This document shows, piece after piece, positions 22,656 to 36,022 of a stretch of DNA of 64,000 nt (positions are counted from its first letter, which is position 1; every line of letters begins with the position of its first letter). The translations under genes and the position numbers were made by a program. Below the pieces are notes generated by a model. That model did not search any database and was not told where the DNA came from. It saw nothing but the letters and a program-made list of their open reading frames with translations. Source of the stretch: Pilaira anomala (lineage: Eukaryota; Mucoromycota; Mucoromycetes; Mucorales; Mucoraceae); assembly GCA_025716855.1 (NCBI GenBank), contig JAIXMQ010000042.1, forward strand, positions 1 through 64,000, written 5' to 3'.

Positions 22656-24918
22656 ATGAAATTTGGAGAATTGTTAAAGACTAAAATTTTCGAACCATGG
22701 CGTTCATCTTATTTGGAATACAATGAACTTAAAATAGAATTGAAGCGACGTCAACTTGATCACGGATGGACGGCACAAGATGAAACTGAATTCAATCGCA
22801 AGGTAGAATCCGAATTAGCTAAAGTCTATCAATTTATCGAACGCGGTCTGGATGCTCTTGTTCAACGTACTGAACGCGCTGCTGCTTCCCTTCATACAAT
22901 TCCTATTCATTACGACGCCACGGCTGATTCCTTGACCGAAATCTTATTTGACGTGAATGATCTTGCCAAGTTCCATCAATTGAACCTCACTGGCTTTGAA
23001 AAACTCATCAAGAAACATGATCGTTGGACCCAACTCAATTTGCGTACTCAATTCTATCAACTCATGTCTCAACAATGGCCTCTGGATAAACTCTCACTTC
23101 GATTTGATGTCTTGGTCATCAAGATCTCAGAGTTACATGATACCTGTCATTTACGTGGTCAGCCCAGAGCTCAACAATATGCTCAAGGTGGTGATCAAAC
23201 CGCATTTGAAAGAGCTACAGGAAAGTACTGGATTCATCCTGATAATATTACCGAAGTCAAGTCTATCATCTTGTTTCATTTACCTGTTCATATGTTTAAC
23301 CAAAAGAAACATTACGAAGAATCCGATATGGCAGTCTCTAGTGTTTACTTTGATAATCCCGAATATGATCTCTACAGTGAACGATTAGCAAGAGATGAGG
23401 GAGCTGAATCCATTCGATTACGTTGGTACGGTGCCTTATCTGAACAAAACGATAGTATTTATGTTGAACGCAAGACCCATAAGGCTGCTTGGTTAGAAGG
23501 CAAATCAGTCAAGGACAGATTCCGACTCAAGGAATCACAAGTCAGCTCATACTTGTCAGGAAAATACACTGCCGATCAATTAGCCCAAGATTTACGTGCA
23601 GCCAACAAGAAAGAAAAGATGGTCGAAGAATGTCATTTTGTTGCCAAAGGTGTTCAAGATTCAGTCAAGGATCGTCATTTAAAACCAGTCTGCCGTGTCT
23701 TTTATAACCGTACTGCCTTTCAATTACCTGGTGATCAACGATTACGTATCAGTCTGGATTCAAACTTGACTTTTATAAAAGAGAGCAGTAATAAAGAGCA
23801 TTGGAGAAGAGAAGAGGTTGGAATTGATTATCCGTTTAGATATGTGCCAGAGAAAGATATCTCTCGATTCCCTTATGCTGTATTGGAAACCAAGTTACAA
23901 ACTCATTTAGGTCAAGAGAGTCCTGCTTGGTTATCTAGTTTGATTGATTCCCATTTAGTACATGAAGTACCAAGATTCTCAAAGTATTTACATGGTGCCT
24001 CCATGCTGTTTAATGCCAAGGTGCCCTTTCATCCTTACTGGTTAGAAGACTTTGATTTGGATATTCGTAAAGCACCCATCACAAATGTTGGTCTCTCTCG
24101 TTCCATGAGCTTTAAACCTTTAGTCAACGGCCATCATCGTCAATCCTTATTATTACTTCATGAATCTCAAACCAAGAAGGAAATGGGTCTTAACAAGAGT
24201 AAAGGTCTTGGCGATTTCAACTTTACTTCACTCATTGGCAAGAAACCTAAAGCAGATCGACCTCATCTTTCAATTAATTTATTAGAGGATTCAGTTCAAA
24301 CACCTCAGTCTGCCGTACCAAGAGATGTTCTTTCCCGTATTTGGAACTATGGTACGCCTCGATCTGCTAGTGCCTTACCCTTTTTCAGCAACTCAAAAAA
24401 AGAAGATCTTGATTTATTGCCACGTACCAAGAGTAGTCCGGAAAGAATCACGCGTGTACAGACCAAGAAGATTGAACCCAAGACGTTTTTTGCAAATGAA
24501 CGTACCTTTATCTCCTGGCTTCAGTTCTGTGCTTTATTACTCACTGTTGCTTTGAATTTATTAAATAATGGTGATTATATATCCCGTATTATTGGAGCTG
24601 TGTTTATTATCATTGCCTCGTTACTCTCCATGTAAGATATTAAAAAAAAAAAATAGAAAAACCATGATTTATTTAACTGACATATCTCTCTCTCTTTTTT
24701 TTATATATAGTTATGCATTAGCTAGGTACCAAATCAGATCTTATCAATTACGTACAAATAAAATGATACTTAGATACGATGATGTGTGGGGACCTAGCGT
24801 ATTATGTATATTACTTGTCACTGCGCTTTGTATTAACTTTTATCTTCGTGCTGATTCGTTATCTTCCTCATATGAAGCTGTCCAAACTGTATCCGCCACT
24901 GCCGTACCCGCCCTTTAG
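22656..24918 (+). CDS. VTC complex SPX-polyphosphate polymerase-type subunit (copy A), 727 aa
   Basis: Vacuolar transporter chaperone subunit; the complex makes polyphosphate from ATP and moves it into the vacuole. Exons 22656-24631 and 24711-24918. SPX domain (~1-160) starts MKFGELLKTKIFEPW and keeps the inositol-pyrophosphate helix KLIKKHDRW. The tunnel domain (~195-490) shows [61 protein letters not shown] and RFSKYLHG. These positions correspond to the ATP/polyphosphate-binding basic residues and catalytic Glu of yeast Vtc4 as I know that family. C-terminal DUF202-type membrane domain ([15 protein letters not shown] onward, three helices). The start is the MKFG ATG, not the ATG 54 nt upstream. 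First of three tandem copies. Confidence 0.93.
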
Positions 24919-25216
24919 ACTTTTCCCTTTTCTTACCTTTTTATAATTTCTTTTTTAAAAAATAAATAAACATAGATGACTTTTTTTATATATATATAAT
25001 ATGCATACTCCTTTCAAAGAAACAATCTCCTATTACATATAAAAATCTGTTTCTCCAATCATAAAATAGTAATTGCCAATGTGATATTTTTTTGGTCAGG
25101 AACATAAAAGACATCTAAAGGAGTTTAGCGATAATGCAAATAGATACTTTTTAAAGCTTGAATTGTTCTTTTCTCTTTTCTCTTTTTATTTTGTATAAAA
25201 AAAAAAAAAAGAAATA

Positions 25217-27450
25217 ATGAAATTTGGTCAACACTTGCACCAAACGCAATTCCTGTCTTGGAAAAATGAATATATAAATTACGATCAACTCAAACATTTT
25301 CTAAAAGAACGACAGCTTTCTCCAAATGGTTGGACAGTCTCTGACGAAGAACACTTTGCCTCTCATCTTATCATCACCGAACTCGATAAAGTCAACTATT
25401 TTATTCAACTGAAAAAGAACCAATTGGATGGAGACGAACAAAAGACATCTGATTTAATTCAATTCATCAACTTGAACGATTTAGGGTTCTACAAGATCTT
25501 AAAGAAACATGATAAATGGACTGGATATTCATTACTCACTAGCCCTCGATTTCATGATCTACATCAACGTTTTCAAAACATCTTGATCGAACTCGGTCAG
25601 ATAAAACAGAAAGAAAGTTTTCAGGGTACTGAATTATCAGAGACAACAACCACTATAAAATATTGGGTTCATTTAGATAATTTGAAGGAGGTAGAAGCTA
25701 TCTTATTGTTTCATTTACCTGCTTCTGCTTCGGATATTATAAATACCGTTTACTTTGATAATTCGAATCGATTCATCTTGTATTCAGATTTATTAGAAAG
25801 GACGCCTGATGCAGAATTAATTCGGGCTAGATGGTAAAAAAAAAAAAAAAAAAAAAAAAAAACAAAGTGATAAACAATGTTGCTGATCTCTTTTATTTAT
25901 TTATTTGGAATAGGTACGGTACAACCAATACAAATAAGGATATTTATTTTGAACGTAAAACACACCAAGAATCCTGGCTACACAATAAAGGATCTTCAAA
26001 AACAGACCGATTCCAGATATCTGAATCTCAAGTCGAGAGTTATTTAGCATTAGGACATGAAAAGAATAATCCAGTCTCAAAACGTATATTTCAATCGATG
26101 CAAAAGAACAAACTAAAATCCACCCTGCGTACTTATCATCATCGTACAACCTATTCAAGCGATAAGACACTACGTATTTCTGTTGATACCAACTTGACAT
26201 TCATTAAAGAAGGATCAAGTGACTGGAGACGAAAGGATGTAGGTGACAATCACCCATTTGGACACTTGAATAAGGACCAAGTGTTTTATTTCCCATATGC
26301 AGTACTTGAAATCAAAACAAGTAATTATGCAAATGTACCAGACTGGCTTACTCAATTCATCGAGACCAGTCAGCTGGTATATCAAGTACCTTACTTTTCA
26401 AAATATGTGCATGGAGTCTCCTTGTTCTTTCGTAACAACTTACCTTTATTACCATGGTGGCTAAACGAGATGAAGTTAGATATTCGAAAAAAGAGTAGTT
26501 ATGCTACCATTCAATATAATAACAACAACAACAACAATAAAACGGGAGCTTGTATTGTCATTGAACCACCTATCATACCTGATTATACATCTGAAAAAAA
26601 GCAGCCAATGTACAACATACAAATTTCTTCATGCACTCTTTTAGAGGATGCAACAACATTGCATGATAAGAAAGAGACGAGATTTGAGCAATTCTTACAA
26701 TGTAAAGCCATGACCAAACTAAAACAACTCAAACAAAAGTACACAGAGGGAGGACAACCTAAATCCGAAAATTACGTGAGCCTAATGTCTTGGGTCGGTG
26801 CCAAACTTACCAACAACCAAACGATTCTACAAAGTCCACAGTACGGAACCATCGATCAACCTCAAATCATGCCAAAAAAGGGTAAACTGAAAAAGAAAGT
26901 GGAACCCAATTTATTCTTTTCGAACGAACGTACCTTTATTTCTTGGTTACAATTTAGTGCTCTCTTATTGTCAGTCTCATTAGGGTTAATTAATTTTGGT
27001 GACACGGTGTCAAAAGCAAGTGGCGCCTTTTTTATTTTGATCGCCATTGTTTTAGCCGGTTATGCTCAACTCAGGTTTCAATACAGAGCTTGGCAGATTC
27101 GGTTTCGTGGGGATTCAAGGTTTGATGATATTTATGGACCGGCTGTCTTGTGTATGGTCTTGGTGATTGCTTTGATTGTGAATTTAGGGTTACGTGTAAG
27201 TCAACCTCTACCGGAGAATCCAAGTTACTTTGGCGTCAATCAAACGGTGCCGATGGAAGATGGGTTTCCTATGAACGAGGATTTACCGGGGAAGGAAGCC
27301 TCGTTTGAAAATGGGGCTTCGCCTGTGAATGGGTTACGTATGAATGGGACTGTGCTTGTCAATCATCACATGGTGACGAACCAAACTAGAATCAATAGAC
27401 ACAGATATAACACAGAGGATGAAGAAGACGAAGAAGACGAAGAAGAGTAG
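25217..27450 (+). CDS. VTC complex subunit (copy B, divergent), 717 aa
   Basis: Exons 25217-25833 and 25914-27450. SPX domain begins MKFGQHLHQTQFLSW with KILKKHDKW. The tunnel domain has IKYWVHLDNL, VYFDNSNRF, IRARWYG, FERKTHQESW, LRISVDTNLTFIKEG, AVLEIKTSNY and YFSKYVHG. The segment equal to [10 protein letters not shown] in A and C is here RTYHHRTTYS, and spacing after ERKTH is altered, so this is the most diverged member and may play a Vtc2/3-like accessory role. The membrane domain is present (LFFSNERTFISWLQFSALLL onward). It has a C-terminal extension after the last helix with degenerate ENP/NGV repeats and an Asp/Glu tail. Its intron splits the Trp codon of the RxRWYG motif, exactly as in copy C. 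Confidence 0.92.
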
Positions 27451-28148
27451 TCCTGTTGTCATGTGTGTGTATATATGCTTATGTATTTTTCTAATTATAG
27501 ATTTTCTTTTCCTACTTTCTGATGTTTGACGACCATTGATAAAATATGAAATAAATAAAAGATCATCACTGTAAATGATAGGATATTTGCTTTCAAGACA
27601 TTTTTTTTTTTTTTTTTTTACTAATTGATTTACTGTCATATTTAAGCAGAAAACTGCCGACAATAACATACTTAAAAAGTACCAGCTTCATTAGGATATT
27701 TGAATGAACTAATATTTCTTTTGTACTCTTTAAAAAAAAAAGTGACATTTTACCGAGTGTTGTTAGTGTGATATAGTATAAATAAGTCAAGGTTTGGCTT
27801 AAACATTATCCAAAATAGTTTTATCCTTGAAACCTTGGCAACATAAAGTGTGGACTTTATTACCTTGGCAATATGTAGTAGTGTAAATTATATTGCCTTG
27901 GCAACATAAACTGACGAGCAGCTGTCAATAATTGCATGTTCCTTCTTTCTAGACATAAGTGCTTCAAATAAAACCTTTAATACGTTCCTGCAAATTATCA
28001 AAACCGAGCAGATCATTTTTGCTTTAAAAAAAGAAAAGATTGCCATAAAAAGTTTTATAAAAGAGGTCAAGCCACACATACTTTTTTGAATTGCTTGCAA
28101 TCGATTAACTTTTACAGTGATAGATTTCGAAAAAGATATCGATTCATG

Positions 28149-28179
<31 letters not shown>

Positions 28180-28700
28180 TGTATCTCATTTCCTTTCAAA
28201 GGATAGACCAATAAGTCAAATGACGAGATCTCGAGTATTATATGGATATATTTACCATTATTTATCCGAGAGTTGAACATCTTTATAACAAACACAAGTA
28301 ATTAACGTGAAATCAAAAAGAAGCCAATGAGAAGAAAACGCCTTGAAAAACTACAAGTACCTAACAATTGCTATGTTTCTCAAATTTTTATACAAAAAAA
28401 CGCGTTTTTATTATCAAATTTTAAGGACTTGTTTGTACAATTACAATTTTTTTTTTAGAGTAACACGAAGCTGAGCCTTTTTTTTTTTTGGAGGCTAAAA
28501 AATGCCTGTATTCCCCAGTATTGGCGCGCCTCTTTTTTGTGGTTTGGTTTTGTTCCGAACTATTTATAACAACTAAAAATAGTGTTTTTTTAAAAAAAAA
28601 AAAAATAATCATCACTTTTTTGTCATTCTTTTTTCCCAGCGTCAAACAATAAATCTTTTTTTTTTTTTTTAAATGAGCGACAAAAAGTAACACACACGCA

Positions 28701-28736
<36 letters not shown>

Positions 28737-29456
28737 GAATGTGTGTAAAAAAAGGGGTAAAAAAAAAAAAAAAAAAATTCATTATATCTCTCTTTTGAAA
28801 GGAAATTGTGTAATTCATATTAAAAAAAAAACAATAGTGTTTAAAAAAAAAAAAGCTACAATGAATGCAGGAGTTGACTACATTTTTTGACAGTTTTTTT
28901 TTTTTCTTTTCTTTTTTCTCTCATTCTTTTTCTCTAATAATAATAAAAAAAAAACTGTTGTTAATCAACAAGTCGAATTGAGCGGCATTAAGAGTTTATT
29001 TTAGGAAGGAAGCGTGAGGTCTGGTGCCGGTAACAACAACAACAACAACAACAACAACAAATAACAAGTTACACAAGGAGTGATGCTATCTCCATTATTT
29101 TTTTTTAACGAAAAAATAAGAGAAAGCGAAAGACAGACAAACAGAGAGAGAGAGACAAAGAAAAAGTTAAAAAGGAGAGAAAGCAAGTTAAGAGAGAGTC
29201 TATGGGTTAAAATGATTGTGGCGATCTGCTCCTTCCATTATAATAATAATACTTAATTCCTTAATTTCTTTTTAGTTGTGAAAAAAAGTTATAAATAGGA
29301 CCCATTTGATCTTGTCATCATTGAATTCCCCTAATATTATTTTTTTTTTTTTTGGGTAATACATAAAGTATTGTATTTTTTCTTTTTCTTTTTCTTTTTT
29401 TTTCCTTTTTTCTTTCTACTTTCTTTTTTATAATAGTCTCTCTTTCTTTTTAAACA
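27451..29456. other. Intergenic, homopolymer-rich (between VTC B and C)
   Basis: 2 kb with no supported gene. It has three copies of CCTTGGCAA(C/T) near 27833, 27863 and 27896, many A/T runs (28158-28179, 28703-28732), an (AAC)n run at 29032-29059, and pyrimidine-rich sequence just before the copy C start. Confidence 0.6.
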
Positions 29457-32123
29457 ATGAAATACGGTCAAGAATTACAAGAGAATATATTCCCACCTTG
29501 GAGATTATCATACGTGTCATACGACATTTTAAAGCAAGAGTTAAAAACAAGACAATTGGATCACGGTTGGACAAAGAGAGATGAAACAGATTTTGTAAAT
29601 TTACTAGATAATGAATTATCCAAAGTATACGATTTCGTCAATGCCAAATTATCAGAAATTGATGCACGTATTCTCTATTGCGAACGTACTATTCAAACCT
29701 TACAAAAAAACCAAAATATGAATTCTGACGCCAATTACAGTATTATGGATGAAGCACTCACTGATATCTTATTTGACGTAAACGATCTCTCTAAATTCAC
29801 TCGTGTTAATTTTACCGCAATTCAAAAATTATTAAAGAAACATGATCGCTGGACTGGTCTCGACTTGAAACAAACTTATGTTACAAAATTAAGAGAAAAA
29901 CCATTAGATAAACAAAGATTTGATGTCGCTATCGTTTATATCTCGGCTCTTCATGATATCTGTCGTAACCGTGGTAAACAATCTCCTGGTAACAGTGCCT
30001 CGGGTGGTGATCAAAATGCGTTCGAAAGAGCTACTGCTAAATATTGGATTCATCCTGATAATATTACTGAAGTCAAGGCTATCATCATGTTACATTTACC
30101 TGTCTTAATCTTTAATAAGGCAAAGAAATTTGAAGCTTCTGATTCTGCTGTTTCTAGTATTTACTTTGATAATCCTAATTTTGATTTATATACTGGTCGT
30201 TTACAAAGAGATGAAATGGCTGAAGCTATTCGATTTAGATGGTAAGTTTTTTTTTTTTTTTAATGTGACACTTGTGGAGTTATATATATATATATATATA
30301 TATATTTTTTCACTTTTTTTTACTGGATGCAGGGGTGCGAAAAAAAAAAAAATTAATAATAATATTATAACTCTTTTTTTTTTCCGGCTTTACATAAATA
30401 CTTATTATTATTATTATTAGGTACGGACCTTATAACTCAAAAAATGTATTTATTGAAAGAAAGACGCATCATGCAGTATGGCTTGATGGTGCATCCGTCA
30501 AAGATCGATTCCGTATTAATGAAGATCAAGTAAACTCATTTGTATCCGGACATTATACAGCTGACCAAATTGCCAACGAACTCCGCACAAAGGGTACAGA
30601 TGAAAGTATCATTAAGGATACACATTTTATTGGTACGGGTGTACAAGAATCATTTAAAGAAAAAGCATTAGAACCTATGATTCGTGTATTCTATAATCGT
30701 ACAGCATTTCAATTACCTGATAATCAAAAAGTGCGTATCTCATTAGATACCGATTTAACCTTTATTCGTGAAGATCATTTAGACGGTGTTGAACGTAGAG
30801 AATCAAATAACTGGAGAAGAAAAGATGTTGGTATTGATAGTCCATTTACTTATTTAAAAGATAATGAAATCTTGCGTTTCCCTTATGCTGTACTCGAGAC
30901 AAAATTACAAACACATTTGGGTCAAGAACCTCCTGCTTGGTTAACTTCTTTAGTTGAAGGTCATTTGGTGCATGAAGTACCTAGATTCTCAAAATACCTT
31001 CATGGTGCTTGCTTTTTCTTTAAAGATCGTTTGCCTCTTTTACCTTGGTGGTTATCTGAAATGAATGTCGATATTCGTAAGCCTCGGGCCGAAAATATTG
31101 GTCTCACCCGTTCTCGTAGTTTTAAACCTTTAATCGATGGTCGTTACCGTCGTGCCATGATTGAAGAAAAAGAAAAGTTCAACAAAGATGCTGTCATCAA
31201 TAATGATGTACCTCCTGTACCTCCTCTCAAGAAAGATGGTTCTTCTCAACAATTAAATAGATCAAGATCAATCACCATAGATGAAAAGACGGCTGCTGCT
31301 TGGAGACCTACAACGAACCATACCGATTCATCAAAGCATGAAGAATTTAGTCTAGTCGAATTAAATTCTACTTCTACACCCAAAATTCCTCCACCTATGG
31401 CTCAAAACGCTTCTTTACCTCGTGATAAATTCCCTAGCAACAACATCAACAATAGATTTATGATGAACAATAACAGTGATTTCTTTGCTGATGATAAAAA
31501 TTCTCCTTTACAACCTCCTGTCACTAAATTCTATCAAGCAGGTGATAATATTAATGGAAGTTCAGGTCGTCTTGTACCTTCAAATGATATCGTATTTAAA
31601 AAACAATTGGGTGCTCCTGTTGATTTAGAATTAGATGACATTGAAAAAGGTAAAGGTGGTAGAGTCAAAGTAAAGGTCAGAGTTGAACCCAAGACTTTCT
31701 TTGCAAACGAACGTACTTTTATTGCTTGGCTTCAATTCTGTGCTCTCTTATTAACTGTTGCATTGAATTTACTTAATTTTGGTGATTCTACCTCTCGTCT
31801 TGTGGGTGGTGTCTTTATTGGTTTAGCTGCTGCTGTTTCAATTTATGCTTTGTTCAGATTTGAGAAGCGTGCCTGGTATGTTATTCATTTTTTTTTTTAA
31901 ATTTTTTTTTATTTATATCTTTATTAACTCTATTTTTACTTGTAGGATGATTAATCATCAAAGTCAAGGTCGTTATGATGATATTTGGGGTCCTGCTGTT
32001 CTTTGTGTCTTGTTGGTCGCTGCACTTATTGTCAACTTTTATTTACGTTTTAGCGGTACTGCTACTCCAACTGATGCAGCTGCTACAGCGGCTACAGCGG
32101 CTGCAACTGCTACAACTGCTTAA
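29457..32123 (+). CDS. VTC complex SPX-polyphosphate polymerase-type subunit (copy C), 805 aa
   Basis: Three exons: 29457-30241, 30421-31875 and 31946-32123. SPX begins [20 protein letters not shown] with KLLKKHDRW. The tunnel domain holds [70 protein letters not shown] and RFSKYLHG, all the positions expected of a catalytic Vtc4-type subunit. A long Ser/Asn/Pro linker (~525-690) precedes the membrane domain ([20 protein letters not shown]). The tail is an Ala/Thr repeat. Intron 1 sits at the same codon and phase as in copy B; intron 2 lies in the membrane domain, at a different position from copy A's intron. Confidence 0.93.
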
Positions 32124-33896
32124 ACATACAAAAAAACTTTTATCTATTTTTTTTTTCTACATTTACTGTTATTACCCTATTTTATGCATCTTCACACTCT
32201 TATTATATTATTATTATTATTTTTTTATTTATTTTTTTTTACATTATTATTATTATTATTATTATCTAATAATAGTAGACTTTTTTTTTTTTTTTTTTTT
32301 TTCAGTTAGTTGGACTGGGTTTTATTATTTTGTTGTTATTTTATTTCGTGGGATGTAATAACATATTATCTTGACAGGATTGCAACAAGTGTATAATATT
32401 ATATATGATTCAGCAATTTAATATTCTATTAATATATGTATGTACAGTTGACTAACTACACCTTTTTTAAAAAAAAAAAATTTTATTAAAATCACGCATG
32501 TTTTTTTTTATGCGCTTCAGTATATTAAAATATTTCTACAATTGATATTTATTCTGTCTTGCATTAAGATACATACACATTCTAAATCGAGTCTAGTTGT
32601 TTTTTTTATAATAGGCGCTCTATATTTATAGAACTAAAAGGTAACGAGAATTTATATTTCTGTAAAAAAAACAACAAACAAATAAACACGGCTTCAAAAT
32701 GTTAATAATTGCATGTAAATATCTTCTTTTTTTTTTTTTTTTTTTTTTTATGCTTTTCTTTTTAATTGACAAATAAAGAAATAAATAGTAATTAAATAAA
32801 ACTGCTTTTACAACAACCAATTTTCTGGTTATTCTAAACAGAAATTTTGCACGAGAATTTATCATCTTTTTTAGTAAGTTTTTTCTTAGTTTAAACCAGG
32901 TAAAATGACATTTTTTGTTTATTTATTAAACACCGTTTTCTTCGTACATATTAACTTGTACAATAAAATTATCTCATTTGTTAATTATCCTATTGTATTT
33001 CCTAATATTCTGTACAGGTTTTTCTAAATAATGCACCCAGTCTTTTCTCTCTTCATTTTTATATGATTTGCATATATTTAATAAAACTGAGATCAAGGGC
33101 CCATTTTATAACACATCATCATCATCATCATCTTATTTCTCCCTCTTTATTACCCGGTATAAAAAAAAATATATATATATTTAAGGTTACGGGATTACCG
33201 CAATTTTGTTTAACAATAAAAAAAAAACTCCTTTTGAAAAACAAAAAGTTGGTGATCTGTTACTTTTTAGCTGGGGGGTTTTAAAAAAGTCGCTCATTGA
33301 ACTTTTACCTTATCATCAGCATCTACTTTGTCAACCATTGTCTGTATATCCATGGAAACTTAAGCACTCTACACTATACCACATATCCACTCAATAAGTT
33401 TCGAATGAGCGCTATTATCTCAAGAACTGGTAAAGTACTGGTTATTTCCTTTACTATACCGGTTAAAAAAAAAAGAGGCAAAAAGCGAGTTGTTATTGTG
33501 TATATACAATACAGGTCCAGTTTAAGATTGTGATTTCGGAAAACATTTTGGTCAGTTAGAACTGGCGTTCCCTCTTGTAGTTAAAAAATGTTAATAGATG
33601 GCAATATAATTGTATATATATGACAGCTCAAGTACATATAATTGGTAATAAAATTTACCCTTAACTGAATTATTTTGATATGTTAGGATCGACAATGGAA
33701 TTAGATAAAGTGTGATCGTCCTTTCAACTCTCTCTCTCTCTCTTTTGTGTAGTTAAGGGATTTTACCCTGATCGTAGACTCAAAGTATGCTACGGATATA
33801 TTTATTGTTTTCAAAGAATGAAAAAGGGGGTGAAACGGTAGATCTAATCTCTTTCCCCATCATACATCAGTTCAGAAGAAAAGAAAAAAAAAAGGA
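32124..33896. other. Intergenic, no gene seen
   Basis: AT-rich region with TTA/ATT microsatellite (32200-32270), several T runs, a CAT/ATC microsatellite at 33114-33132, and no frame with splice or family support. Confidence 0.6.
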
Positions 33897-33903
33897 TATA
33901 TAA
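33897..33903 (+). promoter_or_regulatory. TATA box before a 31-codon ORF
   Basis: TATATAA, then about 28 nt to an ATG at 33932. The arrangement resembles a compact fungal promoter. Confidence 0.35.
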
Positions 33904-33931
33904 ACCTTCATTCTTCATTTATTGAACGATC

Positions 33932-34027
33932 ATGTATCAAAAACTAATAATGGGAGCTCTGGTTGACATATTTCGCTTTTTTATTCATGATTGGCTCCAG
34001 TTACATAAAAAACATGACATTGATTGA
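33932..34027 (+). CDS. Candidate micro-ORF, 31 aa
   Basis: Starts MYQKLIMGALVDIFRFFIHD and is hydrophobic in the middle and basic at the end. It is the first ATG after a good TATA box. It may be a real micropeptide, the first exon of an unrecognised gene, or chance. No homology is recognised. Confidence 0.2.
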   Translation: MYQKLIMGALVDIFRFFIHDWLQLHKKHDID

Positions 34028-34432
34028 TATTAATGTTATGCAAATATTGACAGATTGGTTTGTACACACACTTTAAGCTGATCTCTCAATCAAATAATAG
34101 GCTATACATATTTTCAAATTTATTGGATACACATGAAGATAGGTAGAACATTGTCATTTAAGGTATGTTTGTAATTAAAGCCAAATAATACATGTGTTGA
34201 AGAAAAACTGGAATGTAAAAAAGTTATTATAGAGATATACAAGTTTTTTTTTTTTTTTTTTTTTTTTTCTTAAAAAAAAAAGCTGTAACACCAACACAAC
34301 CAAAACTGGGAACAATAGTAAAAGCAAACAGAAACATTCAAAATGAAGTCACCATTAATCAATGCAAGAAAAAAAAAAAAAAAAAAAAAAAGCTCTTTTT
34401 TTTTTTCATCTTACCTTCACCTTCACTACAAA

Positions 34433-35666
34433 ATGGCAAACCATAAAAGAAACCATAAACCAAATTCAGCTTTAAAAAGGCTACGAGCAGAAAGACAAGA
34501 AGCGGTTGAAAACAATAGAAGCACTTTGACCTTTGTTACCCGTTATTTACTTGGTAACTATCACCACATTATAAATTTTTTTTTGTCTATTTTTATAACC
34601 AAGAATACAACTTCTTTTTTTTTTTGTCTTCTTTCTCTCTTTTTGTTTAGACATTGGAATGAACACTTTAATGATTTTGAAACCACTCGTTTCTTTTCTT
34701 ACAGCATTAGCCATCGTTGTAGCCATCATATCTTATTGTTATCGAACATGCCAAGACCTGCTTCTAGATACCATATGTCCAACACCTTTATTAGGAAGTT
34801 ACTTACCCATCTGTCAAAACTACGTCCGATCCGTTCCTGATTTCACTCATTTCGTAAAACTTCAAGAATCCTTATACGACGGTATACTTTCACAATCCAA
34901 CGCCGATTCTATTTCAGCACTTGAACTTAAGAAAGTCGAATTAGCCACACGAGACTTACAGGCCATGATTAAATACTCCAATTTATTAAGTCATGATTTA
35001 CTCGAAGCTAAATTAGGTGAATATATCCTTCGATCAAGAAGCTTTGGTCGTGATATCCAAAGCTTACAAGCACAGACAAAAGGGGTCATTGACAACTTGA
35101 TCACTTACAACACATTCACATTCCGAAAACTCACGGCGGTCGAAACCAAGAAATCAAGTCGACAAGAGTTACGCACTCTTTACGAACATGCAATGACCCT
35201 TGTAGAAAAGGAAGCGAAACGGTTGATTTTAGCTATCGAAAAAGCACAAGGGTCACTGGATTTATTGGAAGAGGACTTGTATGCAGTCCATGAGATCTCA
35301 ATTCAAGAAAAATCTTATCAGAGATCAGAGAAGCCTCATATTTTAGCTGATCTAGTGAATATGGTACGTGGTAAAGGTCTTCGAAGATCGTTGATCAATG
35401 AGAATTTGGATCTCTTGGTCAATTTTGATACGGAAAGAAGTAGAGCTGCTGCGCAGTTGATGATCATGTTGGATCGTATGCAGGCTTTTCAAATGGATTT
35501 GGAGGAGTTGAGAACACAAGTCGTAGCTCCTATTTTGGTTTCCGATGCTTTACCTTTGGAAATGCATATTGAAAATGTTGGAAAGGCAATTGAAAGACTA
35601 AAGAGTGGTAAAGTGATTGCTTGGGAAGAAAAAGCACAAATTGATGGCTCTCCTCCATCCAGTTAG
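34433..35666 (+). CDS. Single-pass membrane protein with coiled-coil tail, 378 aa
   Basis: Exons 34433-34553 and 34651-35666; donor G|GTAACT, acceptor TTTAG. Not recognised as a named family. The N-terminus is basic (NHKRNHKPNSALKRLRAER). It is followed by one strongly hydrophobic helix (LKPLVSFLTALAIVVAIISY, residues ~48-67) and a Cys-containing segment (RTCQDLLLDTICPTPLLGSY). The remaining ~280 residues are helical with heptad-like character and many Arg/Glu/Leu. The layout fits a membrane-anchored coiled-coil protein. Splicing is needed, because the N-terminal frame ends soon after 34553. Confidence 0.75.
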
Positions 35667-35815
35667 TTAGTTTTTTTTTTCTGTACACACACACACACAC
35701 ACACACACATCTATCGTATTTAGTTTTGTTTTATTAAAATTATATAAAAGTGTATATATATATGACAACAATTTCTAGGTTAATTTTTTTTTTCTTCTTT
35801 GTCGTCTTCTTTTGT
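35667..35815. other. Short convergent spacer with (CA)n
   Basis: Contains a (CA)n microsatellite (35684-35709) and a T run. It separates two convergent genes. Confidence 0.7.
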
Positions 35816-36022
35816 TTAATCATCGTTTAGTAATTCGAGTTTCCTTAACAATACCTTTTTTTCCCATTCACTTTTGTAACGTTTTTCTTTTATGGCTAGA
35901 ATGATACCTTCCTTATATCCAGGAGCTAAGAGTGCATGTTTATAAATTTCACCAAGTTGTCTTGTGTATCGATAAATTTTGTTGGGTGCTTTCAAGTGAT
36001 CATTTTTGTCAAGAGAAACCAT
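35816..36022 (-). CDS. Hypothetical 68-aa basic protein
   Basis: Single exon, MVSLDKNDHLKAPNKIYRYT to LLNDD-stop. Balanced amino-acid use, one amphipathic helix (YTRQLGEIYKHALL) and a charged C-terminal helix (IKEKRYKSEWEKK). The Tyr-Arg in the first helix loosely recalls small mitochondrial LYR-type proteins, but the canonical Leu is missing, so no family is claimed. The start at 36022 is preceded in frame by a lysine run from a T tract; 36022 is chosen. Confidence 0.5.
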   Translation of the reverse strand: MVSLDKNDHLKAPNKIYRYTRQLGEIYKHALLAPGYKEGIILAIKEKRYKSEWEKKVLLRKLELLNDD

